35,594 bases of DNA from Clostridium sp. UBA701 (GTDB taxonomy: Bacteria; Bacillota; Clostridia; Clostridiales; Clostridiaceae). Each line of letters begins with the position of its first letter. Position 1 is the stretch's first letter. The DNA lies in NCBI GenBank assembly GCA_002298125.1, contig DBMJ01000012.1:2015-37608 (forward strand). The letters are read 5' to 3'. Shown one piece after another: positions 15,338 to 23,284 of the stretch. Below the pieces are notes generated by a model. The model had not been told where the DNA came from. It saw nothing but the letters and a program-made list of their open reading frames with translations, and made no database searches. Position numbers and translations under genes: made by a program.

Positions 15338-16072
15338 TTAATAATATACTTTTTCCAGACAAAGTCCTTCTGCAGGAGCTGTGGCCCCGACATAGGACTT
15401 ATCTTTTTCCTTAAGTGCCCTAAGTACGGTTTCCCAATTCCCTTTTCCACAACCCACCTCTATTAAGGTTCCTATCATTATCCTAACCATGTTATATAAA
15501 AAACCATCTCCTGTAACCCTATAGATTATAAGATCACCCTCTCTTTCTATGGAGGAATGAGTTATGGTTCTTACAGTGGTCTTTACTGAGCTTCCAGTAT
15601 TTCTAAAGGCTTCAAAGTCGTGAGTACCTATAAATACCTGAGAGGCCTTCTGCATGTCTTCAAGCACAAGCTTCCCTCTTCTATGATATAAATAGTTTCT
15701 ATTTAGTGCTGCAGGTGCTTCTCTGTTTAAGATGCTATAGCTGTAGGTTTTATACTTACAGCTGTATCTGGCATGAAACTCCTCCGGAGCCTCCATGGAA
15801 CTAAGCACCACCACATCCTTTGGAAGATGATAATTTAATGCCTTCTTGAAGCTATCCTCAGAAAGAGTGCTAAGGGTATTAAAATTCACCACATAGCCTT
15901 TGGCATGTACTCCAGCGTCGGTTCTACTGCAGCCTATGGTGCTTATTTTTTCTCCTGTAAGCTTTTCTAAGGCTTCCTCTAATACCTGCTGTATTGTAAG
16001 GGCATTATTTTGTCTTTGCCATCCAGCATAATTAGTGCCATCAAACTCCAGCAGTAATTTAATATTCCTCAT
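15338..16072 (-). CDS. truA: tRNA pseudouridine(38-40) synthase TruA
   Basis: TruA makes pseudouridine at positions 38-40 of the tRNA anticodon arm. The 244-residue product has FDGTNYAGWQRQ at the N-terminus and the catalytic-aspartate motif GCSRTDAGVHAKG with D52, plus FxARYSCKYKTY and GDGFLYNMVR. The ATG follows AAGGGTGAAGACT; an upstream GTG lies in that site. It is 18 bases after ecfT, the usual last gene of the ecfA1-ecfA2-ecfT-truA unit in Firmicutes. Confidence 0.97.
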   Translation of the reverse strand: MRNIKLLLEFDGTNYAGWQRQNNALTIQQVLEEALEKLTGEKISTIGCSRTDAGVHAKGYVVNFNTLSTLSEDSFKKALNYHLPKDVVVLSSMEAPEEFHARYSCKYKTYSYSILNREAPAALNRNYLYHRRGKLVLEDMQKASQVFIGTHDFEAFRNTGSSVKTTVRTITHSSIEREGDLIIYRVTGDGFLYNMVRIMIGTLIEVGCGKGNWETVLRALKEKDKSYVGATAPAEGLCLEKVYY

Positions 16073-16090
16073 AGTCTTCACCCTTTTATG

Positions 16091-16906
16091 CTAAAACAAG
16101 GAGAGCGGGATAAACCTGCTACCTATACACCCTGCAAGGAAAAGCATAGTTACGGTTATGGCAACAGCATCTCTGCTGCCATATTTAAGTACCTTCATTC
16201 TGGTACGACCTTCTCCTCCATGATAGCAGCGTGCTTCCATGGCCATGGCAAGCTCATCTGCTCTTCTAAAGGAGCTTATAAAGAGAGGTACTAAAAGAGG
16301 AACCAGTCCCTTTGCCTTCTTTATGATGTTACCTGAATCAAAATCTGCTCCTCTTGCCATCTGTGCCTTCATTATCTTATCTGTCTCATCCATAAGAGTC
16401 GGAATGAATCTTAAGGCTATGGTCATCATCATGGCTAGCTCATGAGCCGGCAAACCAACTTTTTTAAAGGGCGATAACAGCCTTTCAATACCATCCGTCA
16501 ATTCGATGGGTGAGGTGGTGAGAGTTAGTATGGAGGTACCCATTATAAGAAATACCAATCTAAGTACCATAAGTACTGCCATTTCTATTCCTTCCTTGTA
16601 TATAACAAGAAATCTCCACTGAAAAACCTTCTGCTGTCCTTCCATCATAAACAGATTAAGCACCGCAGTTATGAGAATTAAAAATATTATGGGTTTAATG
16701 CCCTTAAATATATATTTAAAGGGTAGTTTTGAGCTAAGAAAAACTAGTGCAGTAAAAGCAACTACTATAACATAACCCACAAGGCTTTTTACTAAAAACA
16801 AAGCTATTATATATATTAAAGATAGCAGTATCTTTGCCCTGGGATCCATTTTATGAATAAAGGAATCTCCTGGAACATACTGTCCTATTGTTATATTCTT
16901 AATCAT
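16091..16906 (-). CDS. ecfT: ECF transporter transmembrane protein EcfT
   Basis: EcfT is the membrane scaffold coupling the two ATPases to exchangeable substrate-binding S components for vitamins and metal ions. The 271-residue protein starts MIKNITIGQYVPGDSFIHKMDPRAK, a family hallmark, has several hydrophobic helices (for example about 26-60 and 100-125), and carries both coupling motifs, ARGADFDSGN and AMEARCYHGG, which dock in the ATPase grooves. The ATG overlaps the ecfA2 stop by eight bases. No S component is encoded here, so this is a shared group II module. Confidence 0.96.
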   Translation of the reverse strand: MIKNITIGQYVPGDSFIHKMDPRAKILLSLIYIIALFLVKSLVGYVIVVAFTALVFLSSKLPFKYIFKGIKPIIFLILITAVLNLFMMEGQQKVFQWRFLVIYKEGIEMAVLMVLRLVFLIMGTSILTLTTSPIELTDGIERLLSPFKKVGLPAHELAMMMTIALRFIPTLMDETDKIMKAQMARGADFDSGNIIKKAKGLVPLLVPLFISSFRRADELAMAMEARCYHGGEGRTRMKVLKYGSRDAVAITVTMLFLAGCIGSRFIPLSLF

Positions 16907-17762
16907 TGTGAACACCTCTTAAAGCTTTAATTATTTCTTCTTTAGCTTGCTTAACGGTGTATATGTCCTGAGATATATTGAAGCCCTTTTCCCTTAAAGC
17001 CCTTACCAGATAAGTTACCTGAGGTACTGCAAGCCCCACCCTTTCTAGAGTATTGACTTCTCTAAATACCTCAACTGGTGAGCCATCTAGTATAACCTTA
17101 CCTCTTTCCATTACAACTATTCTATCTGCCACCTTGGCTACATCCTCCATGCTGTGAGAAACCAATATAATAGTCATATTATACTCCTTATGGAGCTTTC
17201 TTATCTGCCCTAAAATATCATCTCTTCCCTTTGGATCAAGTCCTGCAGTGGGTTCATCCAGGATTAACACCTTTGGCTCCATAGCAACTACTCCAGCTAT
17301 GGCTACCCTTCTTTTTTGCCCTCCGCTTAACTCAAAAGGAGAAACACCCTTGTATTTTTCATAATCCAAGCCTACCATAAGCATAGCCTTTTTTACCCTG
17401 TTCTCTATATCATTACTGCTAAGACCAAGGTTCCCAGGACCATAGGCTATATCCTTCTCTACTGTTTCCTCAAACAGCTGATACTCAGGATATTGAAATA
17501 CCAGTCCAACTTTTTTTCTCACCTCAGAAAGCTTAGTTTCCTTAGAAGTTAAATCTAAGCCATCTACCATAATCCTGCCCTCACTAGGCTTTAGAAGTCC
17601 ATTTATATGCTGTATAAGAGTAGATTTGCCTGAACCTGTATGTCCAATAAGCGCAACAAATTGTCCCTCCTCTACAGAGAGATTTACCCCATCTAAAGCT
17701 TTTTTTTCAAAAGGAGAACCCTTCATATAAACATGTGATAGATTTTCTATTACTATTGACAT
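16899..17762 (-). CDS. ecfA2: ECF transporter ATP-binding protein EcfA2
   Basis: The 287-residue ABC ATPase has Walker A GHTGSGKST (40-48), Q-loop VFQYPEYQLF, signature LSGGQKRR and Walker B VLILDEPTAGLDPKGRD. It pairs with EcfA1 as the heterodimeric motor of the ECF module. The start overlaps the end of ecfA1 by ten bases, with GGTGAAAG inside ecfA1 acting as ribosome binding site, which suggests translational coupling and equal expression. Confidence 0.96.
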   Translation of the reverse strand: MSIVIENLSHVYMKGSPFEKKALDGVNLSVEEGQFVALIGHTGSGKSTLIQHINGLLKPSEGRIMVDGLDLTSKETKLSEVRKKVGLVFQYPEYQLFEETVEKDIAYGPGNLGLSSNDIENRVKKAMLMVGLDYEKYKGVSPFELSGGQKRRVAIAGVVAMEPKVLILDEPTAGLDPKGRDDILGQIRKLHKEYNMTIILVSHSMEDVAKVADRIVVMERGKVILDGSPVEVFREVNTLERVGLAVPQVTYLVRALREKGFNISQDIYTVKQAKEEIIKALRGVHND

Positions 17763-18586
17763 AATACTTTCACCATCTCATCTATAGTTAATATATCTGC
17801 ATCGATATTTATTCCACTGCGCTTAAGCTCATAGGCAATTTCAGTGACCTGAGGTACATCCAAGCCTATTTCCTTCATAGTAGCTACATTTTTAAATATC
17901 TCTCTTGGAGTTCCCTCCATCACTATTTTACCCTTATCCATTACTATTACCCTATCTGCCTCTACTACCTCTTCCATATAATGAGTAATTAGGACTATGG
18001 TAATACCGTAATTTTTGTTTATATCCTTTATTGTCCTTATAACTTCACGTCTACCTGAGGGGTCAAGCATAGCCGTGGGTTCATCAAAGACTATACAATT
18101 TGGTCTCATAGCTAAAATGCCTGCTATTGCTACCCTTTGCTTTTGACCGCCTGAAAGCAGGTGTGGAGCATGTCTTTTATATTCAGACATATTAACCTTA
18201 TCTAAGGCTTCATCTACTCTCTTCCTTATTTCAGCAGAGGGTACACCTAGATTTTCAGGTCCAAAGGCTACATCCTCTTCTACAATGGTTGCTACAATCT
18301 GATTGTCTGGGTTTTGAAATACCATTCCTGCAGAATTTCTTATCTTCCAAAGATTCTCCTCATCAGAGGTATTTAAGCCTTCTACAAATACTGTCCCTTC
18401 ACTAGGGATGAGCAGTGCATTCATGTGCTTGGCAAGGGTAGATTTCCCAGAACCATTTCTTCCTAATACCACAAGGAATTCACCCTTGTTCACCTTAAGA
18501 TCTACTCCATCTACTGCTGCAAAGCTGTGCTCTTCATCTTTGTTATATCTATATATCACCTTGTCACATTCAATCATATATCCCAT
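17753..18586 (-). CDS. ecfA1: ECF transporter ATP-binding protein EcfA1
   Basis: The 277-residue ABC ATPase carries Walker A GRNGSGKST (42-50), the Q-loop glutamine in FQNPDNQ (Q91), signature LSGGQ (144-148) and Walker B CIVFDEP (164-170). It forms the heterodimer with EcfA2 that powers vitamin uptake through EcfT. AGAGGTGTTAAAG precedes the ATG; a GTG three codons upstream overlaps the site. The gene opens a new transcription unit after the rplQ terminator, with candidate promoters about 120 bases upstream. Confidence 0.96.
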   Translation of the reverse strand: MGYMIECDKVIYRYNKDEEHSFAAVDGVDLKVNKGEFLVVLGRNGSGKSTLAKHMNALLIPSEGTVFVEGLNTSDEENLWKIRNSAGMVFQNPDNQIVATIVEEDVAFGPENLGVPSAEIRKRVDEALDKVNMSEYKRHAPHLLSGGQKQRVAIAGILAMRPNCIVFDEPTAMLDPSGRREVIRTIKDINKNYGITIVLITHYMEEVVEADRVIVMDKGKIVMEGTPREIFKNVATMKEIGLDVPQVTEIAYELKRSGINIDADILTIDEMVKVLCQ

Positions 18587-18701
18587 CTTTAACACCTCTT
18601 TTGATAGGTCAGCTATCTTTACCTAAAATCTCATATATTCCAGCTTAACAGGTCTTAACCCGCTATTGCAGGTAAACACCTATGTATATACACTGAAGTA
18701 T

Positions 18702-18730
18702 ATGATATTACAACCGGGTAAAAAATACAA
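18702..18730 (-). promoter_or_regulatory. Candidate promoter of ecfA1-ecfA2-ecfT-truA
   Basis: Minus strand TTGTAT (18730-18725), 17-bp spacer, TATCAT (18707-18702). A second overlapping pair just downstream, TTGTAA-17-TATATA, also fits. Either would start the ECF operon with a leader of about 90-110 nt before ecfA1, in which no convincing riboswitch is seen. Confidence 0.5.
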
Positions 18731-18784
18731 CTGATATAAGGTAAAAATTTTGGAAACTTTCTTCAAAATTATGTATAGTACAGC

Positions 18785-18818
18785 AAAAAGGGAGATTAAG
18801 TTCTGTACTTAATCCCCC
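18785..18818 (-). terminator. Terminator of the alpha operon (after rplQ)
   Basis: On the minus strand GGGGGATTAAG pairs with CTTAATCTCCC (one G-U pair), followed by TTTTT. It starts eight bases after the rplQ stop and separates the ribosomal operons from the ECF module. Confidence 0.93.
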
Positions 18819-18825
18819 TATATAG

Positions 18826-19167
18826 CTATACTAATTCAAGTATTACTACTTCTGCACCGTCTCCTCTTCTTGGACCTACCTTGTACATTCTAGTATATCC
18901 GCCGTTTCTTTCGGCATATTTTGGAGCGATTTCATCAAATAACTTTGTTACTACATCTTCTTCTGTTACAAAAGCAAGAACCTGTCTTCTAGCATGTAAG
19001 TCTCCTCTTTTTGCAAGAGTAACCATTTTTTCAGCTAAGCTTCTAGTTTCTTTTGCTCTAGTTTCAGTGGTTTCTATTTTACCATGCTTTAAAAAGCTTG
19101 TTACCAAGTTTCTAAGCATAGCTCTTCTCTGGTCAGTTGGACGACCTAACTTACGATATCCTGCCAT
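18826..19167 (-). CDS. rplQ: 50S ribosomal protein L17
   Basis: A 113-residue bacterial L17 with RKLGRPTDQRRAMLRNLVT near the N-terminus and KHGKIETTETRAKE, both diagnostic. It lies near the exit tunnel. It is 12 bases after rpoA and is the last gene of the alpha operon, followed at once by a strong terminator. The short form, without C-terminal extension, is normal for Firmicutes. Confidence 0.98.
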   Translation of the reverse strand: MAGYRKLGRPTDQRRAMLRNLVTSFLKHGKIETTETRAKETRSLAEKMVTLAKRGDLHARRQVLAFVTEEDVVTKLFDEIAPKYAERNGGYTRMYKVGPRRGDGAEVVILELV

Positions 19168-19179
19168 GTCTTTCCCTCC

Positions 19180-20127
19180 TTACTCTTCGCTTTGTTTTAA
19201 CCCAAGTCCCAAAGCCTGGAGCTTCTGTTCTACTTCTTCAAGAGATTTCTTACCAAGATTTCTAACTTTCATCATATCATCCATGGTTCTTTCTGTTAAC
19301 TCTTGAACAGTATTTATGCCTGCTCTCTTCAAGCAGTTATAGCTTCTTACGGATAGATCCAGTTCTTCAATGGTCATTTCAAGAACCTTCTCCTTCTTGT
19401 CTTCCTCTTTTTCCACCATTATCTCAACATTGTTAGCATGGTCGGTTAAAGTCATGAAGAGCTTGAAGTGCTCAATTAAAATCTTAGCTGATAAGCTTAT
19501 AGCTTCATCAGGCTTAATGGTTCCGTTAGTCCATACCTCAAGAGTAAGCTTATCATAGTCTGTAATCTGTCCTACTCTAGTGTTTTCAACTACAAAGTTA
19601 ACTCTCTTAACTGGAGTATAGATTGAATCTATAGCTATCGTTGAAATTGGAAGATTATCATTCTTATTCTTATTCTGAGATACGTAACCTCTTCCACGAT
19701 CTACAGTAATCTCCATGTAAAGCTTACCGTCATCATCTAATGTAGCAATGTGTAAATCAGTATTTATGACTTCCACATCTCCATCTGTAACAATATCTGC
19801 TGCAGTAACCTCACCGGCTCCTTTTGCATCTATGTATACAGTCTTTGGACCCTCGCCATTCATCTTGAGAGCCAATTGCTTAACATTTAAAATGAGTTCT
19901 GTAACGTCTTCTTTAACACCCTTTACTGTAGAGAATTCATGAAGCACACCTTCTATTTTAACGGAGTTAGCAGCTACTCCTGGTAGTGAGGAAAGAAGTA
20001 TTCTTCTTAACGCATTACCAAGTGTAGTACCATATCCTCTTTCAAGAGGTTCCACCACAAATTTGCCGTAAGAGCTGTCAGCATTTTGCTCCACACATTC
20101 TATTTTAGGTTTTTCTATTTCTAACAT
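19180..20127 (-). CDS. rpoA: RNA polymerase alpha subunit
   Basis: The 315-residue alpha subunit nucleates polymerase assembly. The N-terminal domain (about 1-230) contains YGTTLGNALRRILLSSLPG; the C-terminal domain (about 250-310, SVRSYNCLKRAGINTVQEL and RNLGKKSLEEVEQKL) binds UP elements and activators. They are joined by a very acidic/basic linker (VEKEEDKKEKV). AAGGAGGG precedes the ATG. The position between rpsD and rplQ is the universal alpha operon order. Confidence 0.98.
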   Translation of the reverse strand: MLEIEKPKIECVEQNADSSYGKFVVEPLERGYGTTLGNALRRILLSSLPGVAANSVKIEGVLHEFSTVKGVKEDVTELILNVKQLALKMNGEGPKTVYIDAKGAGEVTAADIVTDGDVEVINTDLHIATLDDDGKLYMEITVDRGRGYVSQNKNKNDNLPISTIAIDSIYTPVKRVNFVVENTRVGQITDYDKLTLEVWTNGTIKPDEAISLSAKILIEHFKLFMTLTDHANNVEIMVEKEEDKKEKVLEMTIEELDLSVRSYNCLKRAGINTVQELTERTMDDMMKVRNLGKKSLEEVEQKLQALGLGLKQSEE

Positions 20128-20206
20128 ACTTAACCCTCCTTATTAATTATTTCTCTATTTATCTTGAGGGCAACTGATTCATTTAAGAACATAATGAACT
20201 TAGCTA

Positions 20207-20827
20207 TTATTTGCTGTATAACTCAACGATTAACGTTTCGTTAATTGGCACTTCGATGTCAGCTCTAGCTGGTTCAGCTATAACTTTACCTTCAAAGCTT
20301 TCCACGCTGCCTGTCAACCAGTTTGGTAGGTTTCTTGGATTTTCAACAAAACCCTTGAACTTGTCAGAAGTTCTGCTGCTTTCCTTAACTGTGATTACGT
20401 CATTAACAGAAACCTGGTATGAAGGAATATCAACCTTCGCACCATTTACAAGGAAATGTCCATGAGTTACAAGCTGTCTTGATTCAACTCTAGAGTTACC
20501 ATAACCTAATCTGTAAACTACGTTATCAAGTCTCATTTCCAGTAATCTTAACAGGTTCTCACCTGTGATTCCTCTTTTTTTATCAGCCTTCTCGTAGTAG
20601 GCTCTGAACTGTCCTTCCAGAACTCCATATATTCTCTTAGCTTTCTGCTTTTCTCTTAACTGTAATCCGTAGTTAGAAAGCTTCTTTCTGCTCTGTCCGT
20701 GTTGTCCAGGTGCATAACTTCTTCTAGTAAATGCACATTTATCTGTATAGCATCTATCCCCCTTAAGGAATAGCTTCATACCTTCTCTTCTGCAAAGTCT
20801 GCATACTGCTCCAGTATATCTTGCCAT
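20207..20827 (-). CDS. rpsD: 30S ribosomal protein S4
   Basis: The 206-residue S4 initiates 30S assembly by binding 16S rRNA. It has the four-cysteine N-terminal form, VCRLCRREG plus CYTDKCAFTRRSYAPGQHG, a likely zinc site (C+ type), and the S4 RNA-binding domain RLDNVVYRLGYGNSRVESRQLV. AGGAGGTGT precedes the ATG. The 99-base gap from rpsK holds a hairpin element shared with the rpsH-rplF gap, an unusual feature given that S4 is a known autogenous regulator in Bacillus. Confidence 0.98.
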   Translation of the reverse strand: MARYTGAVCRLCRREGMKLFLKGDRCYTDKCAFTRRSYAPGQHGQSRKKLSNYGLQLREKQKAKRIYGVLEGQFRAYYEKADKKRGITGENLLRLLEMRLDNVVYRLGYGNSRVESRQLVTHGHFLVNGAKVDIPSYQVSVNDVITVKESSRTSDKFKGFVENPRNLPNWLTGSVESFEGKVIAEPARADIEVPINETLIVELYSK

Positions 20828-20839
20828 TAAAAACTACAC

Positions 20840-20892
20840 CTCCTGTATATATATTCAGTCCATAACAATTTGTAATTGTTATGACTCCTGTA
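20840..20892 (-). repeat. 45-bp hairpin/Shine-Dalgarno element upstream of rpsD
   Basis: Plus strand CTCCTGTAT occurs at 20840 and again at 20885, exactly 45 bp apart, enclosing a perfect 10-bp stem CATAACAATT-TGT-AATTGTTATG (20861-20883). On the mRNA this reads ATACAGGAG, hairpin, ATACAGGAGG before rpsD, so the unit carries a second copy of the ribosome binding site. The same architecture and period are found in tandem before rplF. Confidence 0.8.
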
Positions 20893-20926
20893 TTTTTATT
20901 GATTAATTTGCATAAATTTATGTGAA

Positions 20927-21322
20927 CTATACTCTTCTTCTCTTAGGTGGTCTACATCCATTGTGAGGAATTGGAGTAACGTCCTTTATAAGAGTTACTT
21001 CAAGACCTGCAGCCTGAAGAGATCTTATAGCTGCTTCTCTACCTGCACCTGGTCCTTTTACATATACCTCAACGCTCTTTAAGCCGTGCTCCATTGCTGC
21101 TTTAGCTGCAGTTTCTGCTGCCATCTGAGCTGCGAAAGGAGTACTCTTTCTGGAGCCCTTAAATCCTAATCCGCCAGCACTTGCCCATGATAATGCGTTT
21201 CCAGCTGCATCTGTCAAAGTAACTATAGAGTTATTGAAAGTTGACCTGATGTGTGCAGCACCGTGCTCAACATTTTTTCTTTCTCTTCTTCTTCTAACCT
21301 TCTTTGCCTTTTGAGCTGCCAT
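20927..21322 (-). CDS. rpsK: 30S ribosomal protein S11
   Basis: A 131-residue S11 of the platform near the mRNA exit. It contains GAAHIRSTFNNSIVTLTD, SAGGLGFKGSRKSTPFAAQ and the C-terminal VTPIPHNGCRPPKRRRV, all highly conserved. It is 15 bases after rpsM with a good ribosome binding site. Length and motifs are typical. Confidence 0.98.
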   Translation of the reverse strand: MAAQKAKKVRRRRERKNVEHGAAHIRSTFNNSIVTLTDAAGNALSWASAGGLGFKGSRKSTPFAAQMAAETAAKAAMEHGLKSVEVYVKGPGAGREAAIRSLQAAGLEVTLIKDVTPIPHNGCRPPKRRRV

Positions 21323-21337
21323 TTCCTTACCTCCTTA

Positions 21338-21709
21338 CTATTTCTTTCTCTTAGCCCCTATAGCTCTCTTTGGGCCCTTTCTAGTTCTTGCATTAGTCTT
21401 GGTCTTTTGTCCTCTTACTGGGAGTCCTCTTCTATGTCTGATTCCTCTGTAACAACCAATTTCAACAAGTCTCTTTATATTAAGAGCAATATCTCTTCTT
21501 AAATCGCCTTCAACTTTGAAGTTCTTATTTATAAAATCTCTTAAAGCATTAACTTCTTCTTCGGATAAATCTTTTACTCTTGTATCTGGATTTACTCCTG
21601 TTGCTGCTAAAATTTGCTGTGAACTTGGAAGTCCTATACCATAGATATAGGTAAGGCCTATTTCAACTCTTTTTTCTTTTGGTAGGTCTACGCCTGCTAT
21701 TCTTGCCAT
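21338..21709 (-). CDS. rpsM: 30S ribosomal protein S13
   Basis: A 123-residue S13 of the 30S head, contacting tRNA and the 50S subunit. It shows ARIAGVDLPKEKRVEIGLTY, GCYRGIRHRRGLPVRGQ and a basic C-terminal tail RTRKGPKRAIGAKRKK. AGGAGGTGTAAA precedes the ATG. A 178-base gap with two hairpins lies upstream, so the alpha operon may have its own control point here. Confidence 0.98.
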   Translation of the reverse strand: MARIAGVDLPKEKRVEIGLTYIYGIGLPSSQQILAATGVNPDTRVKDLSEEEVNALRDFINKNFKVEGDLRRDIALNIKRLVEIGCYRGIRHRRGLPVRGQKTKTNARTRKGPKRAIGAKRKK

Positions 21710-21789
21710 TAAAATTTACACCTCCTAGGTATTAATTCTGTTTTTTAAGTCTATTTCTTATAGTAATATATTTATAAAAAGTTCTAGAA

Positions 21790-21874
21790 CAATAGATTCA
21801 AGCCTTGCTGAATCTATTGCAGCCGCTCTAAAACTCATTACCCTAAACAAATTTCGGGCTCCACCAAAAGGCGG
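21790..21874 (-). other. Two hairpins in the rpmJ-rpsM gap
   Basis: On the mRNA strand the first stem-loop, TGGGCCGCC-TTTT-GGTGGAGCCC (about 21852-21874), forms soon after rpmJ. The second is a perfect 11-bp stem CAATAGATTCA/TGAATCTATTG with an eight-base loop (21790-21819), followed at a short distance by CTTTTTA. They could be a weak terminator plus a leader for rpsM; a poor promoter match (TTGTTC-18-TATTAC) lies just downstream. Confidence 0.6.
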
Positions 21875-21887
21875 CCCAGATTTTTTA

Positions 21888-22001
21888 TTAGCCTTGCTTT
21901 TGCTTGTGTCTTGGGTCTTCGCAGATAACCATTACTTTTCCTTTTCTCTTAATGACCTTGCACTTATCGCAAATAGGCTTAACTGATGGTCTTACTTTCA
22001 T
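21888..22001 (-). CDS. rpmJ: 50S ribosomal protein L36
   Basis: A 37-codon gene reading MKVRPSVKPICDKCKVIKR and ending CEDPRHKQKQG. C11, C14, C27 and H32 form the zinc site of the C+ type L36. AAGGAGGG precedes the ATG. It is 15 bases after infA, the standard position at the end of the spc-type block. The zinc form here agrees with zinc forms of S14 and Adk in the same cluster. Confidence 0.97.
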   Translation of the reverse strand: MKVRPSVKPICDKCKVIKRKGKVMVICEDPRHKQKQG

Positions 22002-22016
22002 AGCTAACCCTCCTTA

Positions 22017-22235
22017 TTACTTTGCTCTCCAAGTAATTCTACCTCGAGTTAGGTCATAGGGTGATAATTCCACTGTAACCCTGTCTCCTGGCAAAATCTT
22101 TATGAAGTTCATTCTTAACTTCCCTGATATATGTGCTAATATTTTATGACCACTTTCTAATTCTACCTCAAACATTGCATTTGGTAAAGCTTCTCGTACT
22201 GTACCCTGCATTTCTATTACATCATCTTTTGACAT
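22017..22235 (-). CDS. infA: Translation initiation factor IF-1
   Basis: The 72-residue IF-1 is a single OB-fold (S1-like) protein that blocks the A site during initiation. MSKDDVIEMQGTVREALPNAMFEVELESG and the C-terminal VELSPYDLTRGRITWRAK are diagnostic. It is six bases after the KOW gene and 15 before rpmJ, the typical clostridial arrangement. Confidence 0.98.
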   Translation of the reverse strand: MSKDDVIEMQGTVREALPNAMFEVELESGHKILAHISGKLRMNFIKILPGDRVTVELSPYDLTRGRITWRAK

Positions 22236-22241
22236 AAGGCA

Positions 22242-22523
22242 TCAAACCTCCTTATTAGTATCCTCAGACCGCAACAAATCCCTTAATTGTGAGTCTGTAA
22301 TGCTCACACCACTATTTATAGCTTCTGCAAGTTCATCACAAATTTCTCCAGTGAATATTAGGTGCTTAACCTTCTTCTTCTTGGGTTTACTTACAGTCCT
22401 TAAACGGCCGTCTGCAATATAGACATACTCCTCATTCAAGGCTCCAACAACTATAAAATATCGCTTGGCGTCCCTGCCACTTTTGGAGTAGACAATTCTG
22501 CCTATATACTCATTATCCTTCAA
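22242..22523 (-). CDS. KOW-domain RNA-binding protein (L14e/L6e/L27e-like)
   Basis: This small protein (about 93 residues) belongs to the family annotated as KOW domain-containing RNA-binding protein, found between map and infA in many clostridia. The N-terminal part NEYIGRIVYSKSGRDAKRYFIVVG is a KOW-type motif, followed by a basic stretch SKPKKKKVKHLIF. The function is not established; the neighbourhood suggests a role in ribosome or RNA metabolism. The start is unusual: a TTG seven bases after AGAGGTG is preferred over the GTG inside that site, but the choice is uncertain by three codons. Confidence 0.85.
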   Translation of the reverse strand: MKDNEYIGRIVYSKSGRDAKRYFIVVGALNEEYVYIADGRLRTVSKPKKKKVKHLIFTGEICDELAEAINSGVSITDSQLRDLLRSEDTNKEV

Positions 22524-22534
22524 GTAATTCACCT

Positions 22535-23284
22535 CTATGTGGATAAAGTTAATATTTCTGGACCATTTTCAAGTATTGCTACTGTGTTCTCATAATGAGC
22601 TGAAAGACTACCGTCAGCGGTTACCACTGTCCAGCCGTTAGGTTCTACAACAACGCTATAGCCTCCCACGTTTACCATGGGTTCTATTGCAAGAACCATT
22701 CCTGCGCTGAGCTTTGGACCCCTGCCAGGTCTACCGAAATTCGGTACCTCAGGATCCTCATGTAGGTTTTTCCCTACTCCGTGACCCACGAAATCTCTCA
22801 CTATAGAGAAGCCAAAACCTTCAACATATACTTGTATGGCATTAGAAATATCAGATAGTCGATTACCAACCCTGGCCAGCTCCACACCTTTGAAAAAGCT
22901 TTCCCTTGTAACAGCAATTAGCTTTGCTGCCTCCTGTGATATCTTGCCTACAGGAAAGGTCCTTGCAGCGTCAGCATGATAGCCATCAACAATGGCACCA
23001 CAATCAACGCTTATTATGTCTCCTTCTTCAAGTGGTTTGTGGGAAGGAAAACCATGGACAACTTCCTTGTTTAATGATGCACAAATAGAAGCTGGAAATC
23101 CGTGATAGCCTTTAAAGGATGGTTTGCCTCCCTGTCCAAGTATAAACTCTTCTGCAATTCTGTCCAGTTCTGCCGTGGTTATACCAGGCTTTACTGCTGC
23201 CTCGAGTTTTTCTAAGGTTTCTTTAACTACTCTACCTGAATGCCTCATATATTCTATTTCTTTACTATTTTTGATAATAATCAT
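22535..23284 (-). CDS. map: Methionine aminopeptidase type I
   Basis: Map removes the N-terminal methionine of new proteins. The 249-residue enzyme shows the metal-site motifs DCGAIVDGYHADAARTF (two aspartates), HGVGKNLHEDP (histidine), AIEPMVNVGG and ENTVAI (glutamates). The ATG overlaps the adk stop by one base (TAATG), with GGGAG inside adk as ribosome binding site, implying coupled translation. This is the standard secY-adk-map order. Confidence 0.97.
   Translation of the reverse strand: MIIIKNSKEIEYMRHSGRVVKETLEKLEAAVKPGITTAELDRIAEEFILGQGGKPSFKGYHGFPASICASLNKEVVHGFPSHKPLEEGDIISVDCGAIVDGYHADAARTFPVGKISQEAAKLIAVTRESFFKGVELARVGNRLSDISNAIQVYVEGFGFSIVRDFVGHGVGKNLHEDPEVPNFGRPGRGPKLSAGMVLAIEPMVNVGGYSVVVEPNGWTVVTADGSLSAHYENTVAILENGPEILTLST

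Noticed and set aside
15262..15450. 62-codon minus-strand frame overlapping the end of truA
   Set aside because: Out-of-frame overlap of truA that runs through the rplM promoter; no ribosome binding site.
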